A stretch of 64,000 nt of DNA from the NCBI GenBank assembly GCA_014529385.2, contig CM043944.1, positions 76,149,884 to 76,213,883 of the forward strand, read 5' to 3'. Position numbers and translations under genes: made by a program. Shown one piece after another: positions 1-12,189 of this stretch. The notes under the pieces are model-generated. The model saw only the letters and a list, made by a program, of their open reading frames with translations. It did not search any database and was not told the DNA's origin. The stretch's first letter is position 1. Each line of letters begins with the position of its first letter. This DNA is from Adiantum capillus-veneris (lineage: Eukaryota > Streptophyta > Polypodiopsida > Polypodiales > Pteridaceae).

Positions 1-1223
1 GCCTTATCATCCAATTTTTTGTGCTGTGTTTGTGGCACCAAAGCATATGCCAAACAACCAAAAACACGCATGTGCTCAATAGAAGGCTTTCTATCATGCC
101 ATGCTTCATATGGAGTAATAGACTGCAAAGCTTTCGTAGGACACCTGTTAAGTACATAAGTGGCACACATGATGGCCTCAAGCCAAAAAGAATGCGGCAA
201 AGCTTGACTTTTGACCATACATCGTGCCATTTCCGTAACTGACCTGTTTTTCCTCTCAGCAACACCATTTTGTTGAGGTGTATAAGGCACTATACATTGG
301 TGTTTTATCTTACGACTAGCCAGAAATGCATTAAATTCATGAGACATATACTCCCCCGCTCGATCGGAACGGAGGGTGCCCATAGTACATTCCGAGACAT
401 TTTCAGCCATAGCCATAAATTATTTGAAGCACATAAAAACTTCGGACTTCGCTTTAAGCGGAAATACCCATGCATGCCTAGATTAATCATCAATGAAAGT
501 CATGAAGTAAAGGTAATTGCCCAAGGACGGAGTTTGCATGGGCCCACAAACATCACTATGCACAAGCTGCAACCTGCATGTGGCCCGAACTAAACCATCC
601 TTTGGAAACTTAGAATGCTGCATCTTACCCAAAATACAACCTTCACAGACATCTTTGACAGGTGCTTCAAGAGGCGGCAAAGAAGCAACCATATTAGATT
701 TTTGCAAACGCAGCAAACTGGCAAAATTCAGATGAACAAAACGTGCATGCCAAAGTTTTGCATCTGAAATAGCCCTTGAATCTGCAACAGCATTTGCAAA
801 ATTTTATCCACACTTGTCATACAAAGTGAGCTTATACAGCCCACGGCACAAAAGGCCAGATGCAACAATTTCATCACCAAAACTGAGATCATGAACTCTA
901 CATCTGTCATCCACAAATTTGACTACAAGTCCAAGTCTAGCAAGTGCGGATACAGAAAAGAGATTCTTCTTGATCCCAGGTACATAAAGTGCATCAACAA
1001 GTGTGAAAGAACTACCATTAGCAACAGTAAGTACAATCTTTCCAACTCCCTCAACTGGAAAAGAGGCATTGTTGGCACAAGTGACTGAATTCCCATGAGG
1101 GGCATACTCGAGAGAGGTAAACAATTCACGATGTGAGGCATACTTTGCACTGCTTGACCTCCCCTTGGGCACCTGTATATGGGGCCAAGGGGTACCCACT
1201 TCCACAGTCATACATACACACAT
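1..1223 (-). pseudogene. Ty1/copia retrotransposon pol fragment (protease end, GAG-pre-integrase, integrase core)
   Basis: Read on the minus strand this is copia-type pol. Near 1150-880 is the protease tail with the typical copia stretch ALYVPGIKKNLFSVSAL. At 716-483 comes the GAG-pre-integrase zinc region (CEGCILGKMQHSKFP) followed by the integrase start HSDVCGPMQTPSLGNYLYF. Near 300-240 the integrase core shows PYTPQQNGVAERKNR, which carries the third catalytic acid (E). Frame changes near 490 and 800 break it. The expected protease D-S-G triad is not visible; the corresponding place reads SSSAKYASH. RT and RNase H would lie beyond position 1, so the element continues outside the window. 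No gag or 5' LTR is recognisable above 1223, so it looks truncated there. Lineage within copia is not assigned. Confidence 0.9.
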
Positions 1224-2182
<959 letters not shown>

Positions 2183-2187
2183 GCGGT

Positions 2188-2680
2188 TGTAGACGGCAAA
2201 GACAGTCTCAAGAAGCGGGAACTGTCTCCTAGAAGCCGAACAGTGGACCAGTCACAGTAATTACCACGGCAGTTACCACAGTAATTTCAAGAGGCTATAA
2301 ATAGGACCCATTGCATTGTAATCGGGCGGCTTGTCTTTTGACTTCATACTCTTAGTCTCTTGGTTTTAGTCTTCGAAGCTGTTCCTAAGCCACAATCTCT
2401 TCACTTGTAATTCTACTCTGTAAACATTACTACAATTGTCAATTATGCTTCAGCCTATCATACCTTGTACTCGTTCTTCATAAACTCTGAATCTGAATCT
2501 GAAACACTTTTCCAATCATTCAGTCTGTTTCTCGTCCTCGAAGAGTATTTCAGTCCAGTTAACTATTTTAGTTCAGTTTTCATTTTCTATTCCAGTTTCA
2601 CTGACTGAATTGACGACTTACTAGTAGCTGTAAATTCTAACACTGGAATCCGCTATCTAATGAGATCAGATCCAATTCCA
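2188..2680 (+). repeat. 5' LTR of element O (493 bp)
   Basis: Begins TGTAGACGG and ends CCAATTCCA, matching both LTRs of element E when those are read on the minus strand. A TATA box, TATAAATAGG, is at 2296-2305, in the same place as in E, so the LTR promoter sits in its first quarter. Only the last ~240 bp have a counterpart in the O 3' LTR (48416-48655). Confidence 0.9.
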
Positions 2681-2683
2681 TTT

Positions 2684-2700
2684 TGGCGATCATGGTGGCT
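2684..2700 (+). other. Candidate primer-binding site of O
   Basis: Three bases after the LTR end, TGGCGATCATGGTGGCT begins with the TGG expected to pair with a tRNA 3' CCA. Element E has the same site with one change (TGGTGATCATGG). Which tRNA it pairs with is not determined. Confidence 0.55.
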
Positions 2701-2760
2701 AGAGCTATTTGCTCATTGACCAGAACTCTTCTCCTAGTTTGAATTTTCAGCTGAAGTTAT

Positions 2761-4214
2761 GGCACCCAAAACCAGTTGTGGTCGTAAACCATCCTATCGC
2801 GTTGACCCTATCCCTGAGGAATAAGAAAGAGATTTTGATCCTAAGCATGACCCGGTGAATTGAGACTGAGGCTCAGGAAGAGCACAGTCAGGTTGATGAG
2901 GCTAAGGACTCCTAGCACTCCAGTCAGTCTAGAAGAAGAAGGCTGACAGGGAGGAACACAAGGCCAGGAGTTCTCAGACCACACATGGGGATGAAGGAGC
3001 CAAAAGCAGTAAAGTTAGTCTTCATAGTTCCAATAGAAAAACCAGGGAGGAGACAGAAACTGAGACCGAGAAAGAAATTAACTGCGATGCAGACAGAGAC
3101 CATTACAAGAAATCTTCAAGAAAGATTCAGGTTCCTAAGGTGAGAAGAGGCAGAAACGATGCTGATCGACATGATTACACCTCTTCATTGAAAATATATT
3201 TTCCAGTGTTTAAAGGTGGAAAGAAAGATGACCCGGATGTTCATATCCAAGCCTTTGAACAATATGCTGAGTTGAAAAATATTGATGAAGATGACCGGGG
3301 GGAATACTTTCCTCAAACATTAAAGGAGGCAGCAAGGAAATGGTACTATCATTACCCAACTTGTCAACTCAGATCATATAACAAATTGCTCAAAGCTTTC
3401 CGACTGGAATATTCAGATAACAGAGGAGATGAGGATATCCTCTGTGAACTGGATAAGATAAAGCAAAGAAAATTATCAATCAGAAGTTATGTGGAGAAAA
3501 TTAACGAGCTGGCTAGGCAGCTGCAGGAACCACCATCAGAAAAGCGATTGCAGGCATGGTTTTTAAATGGTTTTCATAGTAAAATTCTTAGGGAACAAGA
3601 GGTACCTACACCAACAAAGAAATTTAATGATTTGGTGCAGCGAGCCTTGAAGCTAGAATAGCAGGTTAAGAAGGAAAGATGTCATAAGAAGAGGAGGTCC
3701 AGTGGTAGCAGTACTACTGATAATTCTGATTCTAGTAAGACCTCCAGTAGTTCTGAAAGTAGCTCATATGAGAAGAGCAAAGACAAGGCTAAGAAGGGGT
3801 CTTGGTCTAGAAAGATTGATGAGATGGCTCGACAGATTGCTGAAATCAGGCAGACCAGACAACCAGTAAGAAGAGTGGAAACTTGGTGTTCAAGGTGTAA
3901 ATCCAAAAATCATGTTTTGAATGAATGTCCATAGTGTACTTACTGCAAAGCCTACAACCATCTATGAAACAACTATGGCATTCACATTCATCATTTCAAG
4001 AAAGGAAAAGACCTGTCTATGGTGGCATTTACCAATGCTGAACCAATAAGAGTAGAGACTACGAGTGTACCCCAAGAAGAGAAATCAGGTATCAATGGTG
4101 CTGGTATGGGTCGTGGCAGGTACCAAGGGGGTACTCGCCGGGGCCGGGGTCGTGGTAATTTCTAGAGTCGAAATGTGAATTGCTGTACTTGTGGTAAGTA
4201 TGGGCATTTCGTGG
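2761..4214 (+). pseudogene. gag of element O (broken, 3'-truncated)
   Basis: Starts at ATG 2761 with the same N-terminus as E gag (MAPK-S/T-SCGRK) and has stops soon after. The clear capsid-like retrotransposon gag domain is at 3140-3661, including EAARKWYYHYP and the RSYVEKINELARQLQEPP helix. It is followed by a Ser-rich linker and a basic segment, then two Cys/His knuckles: TWCSRCKSKNH near 3885 and CCTCGKYGHF near 4183. Several TAG/TGA codons interrupt it (for example 3659-3661 and near 3930). It stops at 4214, where the LTR of element A begins. Gag would form the virus-like particle and bind RNA; this copy cannot make a full protein. Confidence 0.88.
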
Positions 4215-4277
4215 TGTGAGCGGGATGGAAACCCACACACCCGCCTCTATAATCATCCGACACACACTCTTGGGATA

Positions 4278-4381
<104 letters not shown>

Positions 4382-4490
4382 TGGGGCACCACTTGGCTTA
4401 CACAACCCACCTGGTTGAGACAAGGAACACACCGATGGAGTGAGAGGATAGGGACTATCCATTTGCCCACTCAACATAGAGAGAGACACT

Positions 4491-4498
4491 CCCCCCTC

Positions 4499-4529
<31 letters not shown>

Positions 4530-4540
4530 AAAAAAAAAAA
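4491..4540. repeat. Poly-C (interrupted by one T) joined to poly-A
   Basis: About 28 nearly pure C, with the last 22 uninterrupted, abut 21 A. Such homopolymers are hard to sequence, so exact lengths are doubtful. On the minus strand this is a T run followed by a G run able to form G-quadruplex structure. Confidence 0.9.
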
Positions 4541-5186
4541 CTCAACTCAAAAGAGGAGAATTTCTGATGTTTAGATACCATTGAGCTTGGGCCAACACCA
4601 ATGGGGCAAATAGCTCACACAATATGGATGAAATATGCCAGATACAATCACAAATTTGAACAGAGGCTTCGCTCACAACAGCAACTTCCATAGCCAAAAC
4701 AGCAAAAAAGTGAATAATTTAGCAAAATGGACATCACCATTGCGTCTGGAACAGCTAAAACCCCCAGTCTAAAATATCAAAGTGCTCAAATCTGACCTCA
4801 AATGAGCAGTTTATGTCCAAAACAGGATCCACAAACAACAAAAACTGAGTTGCGACTGTTCCTCCTCTTCTCTCCACATTTTGCTGGTCTTTTTCTCAGG
4901 TTTTTCAATGTCCAGACTTCACTTTATCACTTGGGCACCTTTGGCCTTTGGATTGATGAAAGAGCGGTGGTAGTGCTAGTCTCCACGCAATCGTGCTATC
5001 TTATAGCCTCCCCCTAGCGTACACACTGTCCGGCCGTGCCGGTGGCCTTGCCCATAGGACCCATGTCCTTACATTATCCCCCCCTTGGAGAATTTTTTTT
5101 GTCCTAAAAAATGAACGTAGGAAAACATTTGTTAAGTGCAAAGACATTCTCCCATGTATAACCTTCTTATGGTCTATCTAGCCAAT

Positions 5187-6213
5187 TTACCAACACCTGT
5201 CGTCTGACATGATGTCTGGTGCGAAGCTCATGAGAATCCAAACTATTTTCAGCTTATGACGAATGCTTGGTTGTGCGGTAAGGTCAACCAACACACCTCT
5301 GTCAATGACATTATCATTCTGTCCAAGCTGTTTTCCTAAACGGCTAACATGAAAAATAGGATGAACTCGTGAGTGCTCTGGAAGAGCTAACTTATAGGCC
5401 ACTTGACCTATATGTTTGAGAATGGTGAACGGTCCACAATAGCGTGGTGAAAGTTTAGCAACTTTTTTTGTCTTCAGACTTTCTGAATGCTCTGGAACTT
5501 TGAGGAAAACCTTGTCTTCTTCTTCGAAAGTAGCAAGACGACGATGCTCATCTGTGTACTTCTTCGATCTTGAGCTTCCTTAACATTTTGTCGAGCAACT
5601 CAAAGCATGTCAAAATGGTCTTGGAGAAAATCCTTTGCTTGCTGTATCTTCTCCTTAGCCAACCCCACCATAACGGGTGATCTAGGTTGAAATCCATACA
5701 GAAGCATAAATGGACTACACCCTGTAGTCGCATGCTTCAAACTATTATATTCCAATATAGGTAAGTAGTCTTCTCAATTGGTTTGCTTCTTGCTAACATA
5801 CGCTCATAGCATATCCTCCACTTGATTAACTCTTTCTGTTTGACCATCCGTTTCTGGATGATCAGCCGTACTTAGATTAAGTTTAGTTTCCAACTTTTGG
5901 AACAAAACTCTCCAAAAGTGATCATCAAACTTTCGATCTCTGTCACTAATGATACTAGCTGGAAGATCGTAGAGTTTACCAGAGTAAGTAGCCATCATCA
6001 ATGGAACCGTCGCTTAAGATCTTCCTGAGTAGGGGTGGATCTCTGTGTGTTAGAGTTTTTATCTGCGCGTATAGAGACATGTTCATCTGGATGTTCAAAG
6101 ACATGTGAGTGTGAGGGATCCCTTTTTAAAACTGCACTGCACACTTTAGCATATGATTGATCTTGTGCACACTTGCCACGTAATGACTCCAAAAATCCAC
6201 TCTTTGAAAGCAA
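5187..6213 (-). pseudogene. Integrase of element A (N-terminal half deleted)
   Basis: The minus strand shows the second half of the catalytic core: IISDRDRKF (second Asp) and ADHPETDGQTERVN (Glu) at 6001-5804. After frame changes, the C-terminal tail has [18 protein letters not shown] at 5402-5187, a conserved feature just before the chromodomain position. The zinc-binding H-H-C-C module and first catalytic Asp are not present: the sequence at 6213-6002 is a charged linker that jumps straight into the middle of the core. This points to an internal deletion near 6000. Integrase inserts the cDNA into host DNA; this copy would be inactive. Confidence 0.85.
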
Positions 6214-6239
6214 GTGAATTAATCTGCTTTATGGCCCTT

Positions 6240-7685
6240 CAAGTCTATTTGAGGAGTAAACCATTTGATACTCTCATGGTCAAAACTACTTCAAACATAT
6301 AAATAGTGTCGCCACTTTTGTAAAGTGTGAATTATGGCATAGAGCTCTCTCTCATCAACATAATAATTCGGTTGAGCTCTATCTAAATTTTTACTTTCAA
6401 AGGCTATAGGTATTCCCTTCTAGAGAAGTACCACACCAATGGCTTTATCACTAGCATCAGTCTCTACCACAAACGGCTTAAGTGGGTCGACGATTGCTAG
6501 GATGGGAGCAATGGCTATAGCTACATTGAGTTGTTCGAAACTGTGTTTTTGGGCTTCTTCCCAAGAAAAGGTCTTACCTTTTGCTTTAGATTGATCCGTC
6601 ATAGTAATAGTGATTTTGGCATAGTCACGAATATACTGTCGATAAAATCCAGCCATGCCTAAAAATATTTGAAGCTCCTCAACCGTGTTGGGATGTGACC
6701 ATCGAAGAATGGCAGCGACCTTGTCAGTGTCCATCTTGATGCCAGAATAAGAGATCACATGACCGAGGTACTGTATCTCTGTTTTAAAGAAATCACACTT
6801 GCTTTGCTTAGCATAGAACACGTGAGCTTGTAGCTATTTGAACACTAATTGTAAGTGTTCTATGTGTTCATCTTTAGTCCATCTTTAGTCTTACTGTAAA
6901 TGAGAATGTCATCAAGGAAAACCACAACAAATTTTCCAAGATAGGGACGTAAGACACCATCCATGAGTGTCATAAATGTAGCCGCAAGCATTGGTTAGAC
7001 CAAAAGGCATAACCAAAAATTCAAAATGCCCGAACCGTGTTCTAAAGGAAGTTTTGAAGATATCTTATAATAGGATACGCACCTGGTGGTATCCTGAACA
7101 AAGAACTATCTTTGTATAGTATCTTGCCCCATGGAGTTGATCAAACAACTCATCTACTCGAGGTAGAGGATACTTGTTCTTGATGGTTATCGCATTTAAG
7201 CTGTGATAATCTATGCACATATGCATAGTACAATCTTTCCTTTTTACCAATAAAATTGGTGATGTCCAAGGCGAAGTGCTAGGTCTAATGAAACCACGAG
7301 CGAGATAGTCGGCCAACTGACTCTCAACCTCCTTGACTTCTTTAGCGCCCATACAATAAGGTGGTTTACTCACCGGTTTAGTGCCTGTCAAGACATCTAC
7401 ACCATGCTGCACGTCACATGTAGGGGGTAAACCCGGTGGTAAATCACTTGAGAGCACATCACTATACTCCGTGAGTAAGTGAGTCAGCTTTTGCCGTGCA
7501 AAAGGAGAAAGTAAACTAGAGTTATGCTGGGATGGAGAATCTTGTAATTCCTGTAATGTTTGTTTTACAACAGTTGCACGTTGCTCTATAGAATTAAAAT
7601 TGAGAGCACTTTGCTCATTAGATTTGTTAACACTTTGTTTATCAGTAGAATTCATTGCACTTTGCATACCATTACTAGAATTCAC
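6240..7685 (-). pseudogene. Reverse transcriptase and RNase H of element A
   Basis: The minus strand frame 7685-7065 begins after the protease and includes [18 protein letters not shown] and the RT fingers ([20 protein letters not shown], then [19 protein letters not shown]). A FLDDILI catalytic box is visible near 6910-6890 after frameshifts. The frame 6821-6420 holds the RT thumb (YLGHVISYSGIKM, FLGMAGFYRQYI) and the RNase H start VETDASDKAIGVVL. Conserved RNase H residues continue to about 6250 beyond a TAG at 6422. It copies the genomic RNA into DNA. At least two frameshifts and one stop make it defective. Confidence 0.88.
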
Positions 7686-7691
7686 CGCACT

Positions 7692-8200
7692 TTACTCTTG
7701 AGAATTCACAAGACTTGGAGACAAGAAATAATACAAAAAGACTTCATCAATTAAATTTGCTTTCTGCAAAATAGAAAGCTCGGCTGTACATATAAGAGGT
7801 GTTGATGGTATATTTTTCTCACCAAGAAAAAGCACATGTTTACCATTGGCCATAAAGGATAAGGAGTTGTGTTCATAGCTAGTGTGCAATGTGTTTCCTA
7901 AACCATGCAGCCACTCTCGTCCTAAAACTACATCATCACGGTCCATGTTCATAACTTGGAAGTCAAGGGTCTCGTATAATCTTGAACCATAAGCTCAACC
8001 CCTTGAACAACCGTGTCCCAAACTTCTTTATCATTCCCAGACATCTGCTCCACCACATACTTGTGAGAGCAAGGAGTCAGTGTAAGCTTCAATTTCTAGA
8101 CTAGCTTATAGTTCAAGAAGTTATGAGTTGCACCATCATCCACTAAAAATATGAACACGTTGTCCGTTAATAGTGCCATGCATGCGAATCAAACCATGGG
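7692..8200 (-). pseudogene. Aspartic protease of element A
   Basis: Near 8160-8100 the minus strand encodes FLVDDGATHNFLNYKLV, where DDGAT stands for the usual D-S-G-T/A active site. Downstream, 7952-7692 gives DDVVLGREWLHGLG, the conserved hydrophobic-G flap/helix region of gypsy proteases. Stops and a frame change separate the two. It would cleave the Gag-Pol polyprotein. Confidence 0.75.
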
Positions 8201-9461
8201 GGCCAAAGGTGGGCTGCCACATTGAAGCAATCACACAACACTTGTGCTTTTCTTCCATATGAAGAACCTCTACTGCACAATATTTAGGAGATGAATCTAA
8301 TGTGAGGCGTTGCACTGTGTGCATGGCCTTTTCTTTGTCTTGCAAAAGAGGACAATATTTCTTGTTATGTTGGTCCGAAAGAAATCTAAAACACAAATTG
8401 TGTTTCTTTGCACACTTAAAATCAGCACTGCTGAGAGACCAACATGGAGTATCTCGTGATTGCTTAAGCTTCTTAGCATCTTGTGGGCATGGAGAGGTAG
8501 ATTGCCTCTTATTCCTCTTGGAACGTGTGGGAGATCTACCTCGCCATTGGCTCTTAGCCACATTGATCTTAGAAAAAGTATTCTTAGAGTAGGGAATATT
8601 TCCTTTCCTCTCTTGGTCATCATCATACCTTTGTGCATAACTGATGGCTTCTTCCAAAGTTTTTGGATGTTGGGTCTTGACATGAAGACGATAGTCTTTG
8701 TCAAGACCCCTATTAAAACCCCGTATCTTTTGGAATTCATCTAGACTTTCTAGTTATAATATGATTTCCCAATACTTCAAACGCTACTGTGTAAGAGAGA
8801 GGCCAGCCATGCAGCATGCATCCCATGCAAACCAATTCTTATCTTCCTCATTGGAGTCCAAAAACTCTTTGGAGAAAGAAGCTTAAAACGCAGCCCAAGA
8901 TGGAGGACAAGCATCTATTGGAAATGTCATCCACCACTTATAGGCCTTTCCTTTAACAGATAGACTTGTTTCCACAACCGTCTTTATATCCGGGGTGTGT
9001 CTCAATCTATGAATATCACTCCATTTGTGTAAGAACGTATTGACCGCATCCTTGTTGCAATCACGCTCTTCCCTATGAAACTCAGGAATGGTGATATTCT
9101 TAAGTAATGCATTGCTACCTTCTACATCACTTGTCTCTTGGAGTCCTTGATTCGTACGAGGTTGGTTCCCTTGAACCGTGCCACTTGTGGCTCCTTGAGT
9201 CGTCTGTGAATTCATAAATTTCACAAGTAACTCCATAAGATGGGTAATATTTGCATTGAGTGCAGAGAGGTTTCTTTCAAGTACGCTTTGGTGATGTTCC
9301 AAAGTCTTGAAAGAAGCCATATCTACAAGTCCATGATCTCCTAGATCATCATCATCATGCATATTAGTGTTAGCAGCACCCACGGTGCCCTGATTTTGAT
9401 CTACGTGCTCAAAATCAAACGTGTGTGTAGGTGGGATATCCTCACTGGCCATGGTAAACAC
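8136..9461 (-). pseudogene. gag of element A
   Basis: ATG at 9461 opens a 192-codon frame: an acidic N-terminus, a helical region (SALNANITHLMELLVKFM), and the capsid-like core ITIPEFHREERDCNKDAVN...AYKWWMTF. A stop near 8883 is followed by further gag reading frames at 8740-8297 and 8657-8136 in different frames. The second includes a basic segment and a CXXXXXXLCFRFLSDQHNKKYCP stretch that resembles a degenerate zinc knuckle. Domain order matches chromovirus gag. Confidence 0.8.
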
Positions 9462-9620
9462 ACACTAATGCAAAGAGAGGAAAAAAAATACAATTTATAC
9501 CTTGATAAATTGAAGTCTTTGTGTTTTGTATGCTCCACGATTTGCATTGCATGTGAACCTCGCCTTGCGGGAATTTGAGCGCTTCACTTGTCGTTTGTTG
9601 TAAGAACACCTTTGATGATT

Positions 9621-9650
9621 CTTCACAAAAACCCATCGTTTTTTGTGAAG
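9621..9650. repeat. Short perfect inverted repeat (11 bp stem, 8 nt loop)
   Basis: CTTCACAAAAA at 9621-9631 is mirrored by TTTTTGTGAAG at 9640-9650. It lies where the minus-strand element A ends and the plus-strand remnant G begins, so it may mark a rearrangement junction. No terminator-like or gene context supports another role. Confidence 0.7.
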
Positions 9651-9659
9651 GCTGCTTTG

Positions 9660-10640
9660 ATTTTTCAAGAATGTAATGATGTCAAATTAATCATTCAACA
9701 AACCCAATTCATCGTTTTGTTGTCTCTAAACTTGCAGGATGTGATATCATTTTGGGCATTAAAGGGTTTTGCAGGTTCAAGCCCATTAGCAATTGGGAGA
9801 AGCTCACGTTTCTCATCAAAGATAATGTGTCACAACTAATTATGAATTGAGGCAAGAGCAGTATTCCCTCGCTCCCTCTCATCTCTCACACGTCCAAGAA
9901 AACAGAGAGCTACGTCGAGGAGCCCAAGCAACGGCCATGTATATCAACCCCACATCAAGGAACTTGAGTATTCTTGACAGGCATAGTGAAGGATTTGCAA
10001 GGTCAATTACGTGTTTTCCAAGGATCATTATTCCCCTACACACCATCCACATCAACCTATGAACATTGTCTTCAACCAATTGCATGACGTGGAACACCTC
10101 AATAAAATTTTCTCTCAGCTCGATAAAGAGAAGCCAAAACCACTCGAGTTCTTGTTTAGGAGGCTTTGCCTTCCGAAGGTATGGTCTTTTGGGTTACCAG
10201 TTCTCTTTGCTCGTAAGAAAACAAACTCATTTCAATTTTGTGTATTTCAGGGAACTCATGACAAGAATGTTCAAATTCCAAAAGCCTAGACCTCACATGT
10301 TCGTTCCTTTGAAGCATCTACAGGAGGCACAATAAGTTTTCAAAGTGGTCCTGACAAGTTTTCGCCACAAGGGTGGATTTACAAGGAGAAAAAAGAAGAA
10401 CCATCAGAGATCATTGCTCTAGCCAAAGTCATCATCCTGAAGCGTATTTGAATGCTTCAATTCCAATTTAGCAGTAAGAAGGAATCAAAGCAATATTTCC
10501 TCAAATTCAAAGATCGAGGGACACATGAAGCTACTTGGTTGGACAAGGAATTTTTCATTGACTATCCAAATTTGCTAGCCTCATACATGGAGGCAATGCA
10601 GCTCAGTATCCGTACCTCACCTTAAGTAGAAGGGGACGTC
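9660..10640 (+). pseudogene. Plus-strand gypsy remnant G (protease tail and chromodomain-like end)
   Basis: At about 9710-9835 the plus strand encodes HRFVVSKLAGCDIILGIKGF, the C-terminal half of a gypsy protease, ending at a TGA. At about 10480-10605 it encodes YFLKFKDRGTHEATWLDKEF followed by a YPNLLASYMEA helix, which closely resembles the chromodomain at the end of chromovirus integrases (aromatic residues plus the EATW turn). The RT, RNase H and most of the integrase that should lie between are absent, so this is an internally deleted relic. The sequence between (for example 10011-10289) is open but not recognised. A purine-rich stretch at 10626-10637 could be its PPT. Confidence 0.6.
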
Positions 10641-12189
10641 ACGTGCACATGGCTCTATGTGCCGTGTGGACATGCTTCATCGGCTTCCAAAGCTAGTTTT
10701 TCCTTTATTCCTAGATAGGAGTGTCTAGAATCCTAGGAGGATTTGTACCCACAATGTTGTGAGCCTATTTGTAGGAGTTGCGTCTCCAGGCAAGTCCATT
10801 AAATTAAATTTTCCAATTTTGAAACGGTTTTGCATAAATGGTTTGTACATGCATTTTAGTATATGTTGTTACAATACCATGGGCATATAGCATAACATGC
10901 AATATATACTTTTAGGTTAGATGAATCCAACGAGCCATTCTCCTATTTTTGCAGCAAAATAGCCAGCGTTTTTCATCAGCAAATTGAACCTAACATTTTG
11001 CTCCCTCGTGGCATATTTACCTAGAGCTAGTCCATACCCTTGCAAATCAATAAGCATTTTTTTGTTCAGCACATCCCTCCCGGGAGATTTGCAGGATCAG
11101 CAAGTGTTAGCCTCACAGATGGGTTGGGTCCTTCAACAATCCATTGAGCCTCCCTTAAATTATTCACTTGTCTTCATCGAGTTCTCCAATGCTATCCATC
11201 ATCGGTAACATCGAGATCTACGTTTTTAGCCCTTCGTTCTTCTAATATCAGGAGTTCAATTCAGTCCCAAATCCTCCCTTGGTGGCCATTTGCAATCCCG
11301 CATCAAGAAGGATGCAAAGGTGCATGAAATCAGACCCGGAGTTGCCTCGTCTTGATAAGTTACTGTGGCGACAGCCATCATTCGAGTCAGTACAATTTGC
11401 ACTTGAGATAACATTTTATACATTCCATTTATACAATCAAAAGAAAATACTATAGAGGCAATGGTGTGTGGAACCCATGAGAGGGTTGGTTGGGATCCAA
11501 TTATCCCCACAGGTGCCTCGTCTTGACGAGTTACTGTGGCAACAATCATCATTCGATTCAATACAATCTACACTTAAGATAGTATAGATTTCATTTACAC
11601 AATCAAAAGAAAATATTATTTCAGCAACGATATGTGGGGCCCTTGAGAGGGTTGGTTGGGACCCGATCGAGTGTCATTCTCCTCTTCTCTCTCTTTCTCT
11701 CTCCCTCTACATATCTCTACCACTCTCTCTCATTCCCTATCTCTAGGGAAAAGTAAAAGGAACTATCACTCAAGCTAAAAGGAATCACTAACGCAAGGAA
11801 AGGAAGTAAGGTATATATATAAGTGTAAAACCTAGATCTTCACCATTTCAATTCCATTGCACCTGACATTTTTATGTCGCAAAAACATTTCAAAGTGACA
11901 CCTACCAACTTGTTATGTGGATGGCACCAAACACAAGTATCTTGTGAATGGCGATATATCGGGGCATGTTTGAAGACCATTTTTATAGTATATATACTAG
12001 CAGTAGAGGAGGAAATGTGAATGCAATTGGGAGGTGGTTTGTATTTCTAGGGAAGCTATTTTGCATGGAATCTACATTTCATGAATGACCAAGCACACAC
12101 GGCGGGTTGGCAAGTAACGTGAAGCATTTCTTTTTTGGAAATGCAACAAATAAATAAAATTGGAAAGGTTTACCAATTACACTTATGCA
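10641..12189. other. Non-coding stretch between remnant G and element C; possible LTR remnant
   Basis: No protein similarity is visible. It could be the LTR of remnant G, starting at TGCACATGGC near 10647, but no second copy is available to prove it. It contains an imperfect tandem duplication (listed separately), a CT-rich patch near 11690-11745, and no recognised gene. Confidence 0.4.
11344..11671. repeat. Imperfect direct tandem duplication, ~160 bp units
   Basis: Unit 1 (about 11344-11505) and unit 2 (about 11514-11671) share the order CCTCGTCTTGA, AGTTACTGTGGC, CATCATTCGA, ACAATCAAAAGAAAATA and GAGAGGGTTGGTTGGGA. They differ at many positions and by small indels, so the duplication is old. 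Confidence 0.85.

Noticed and set aside
9847-10335. Possible host gene in 9847-10335
   Set aside because: Flanked by gypsy protease and chromodomain-like relics in the same orientation; more likely decayed element sequence, though not recognised.
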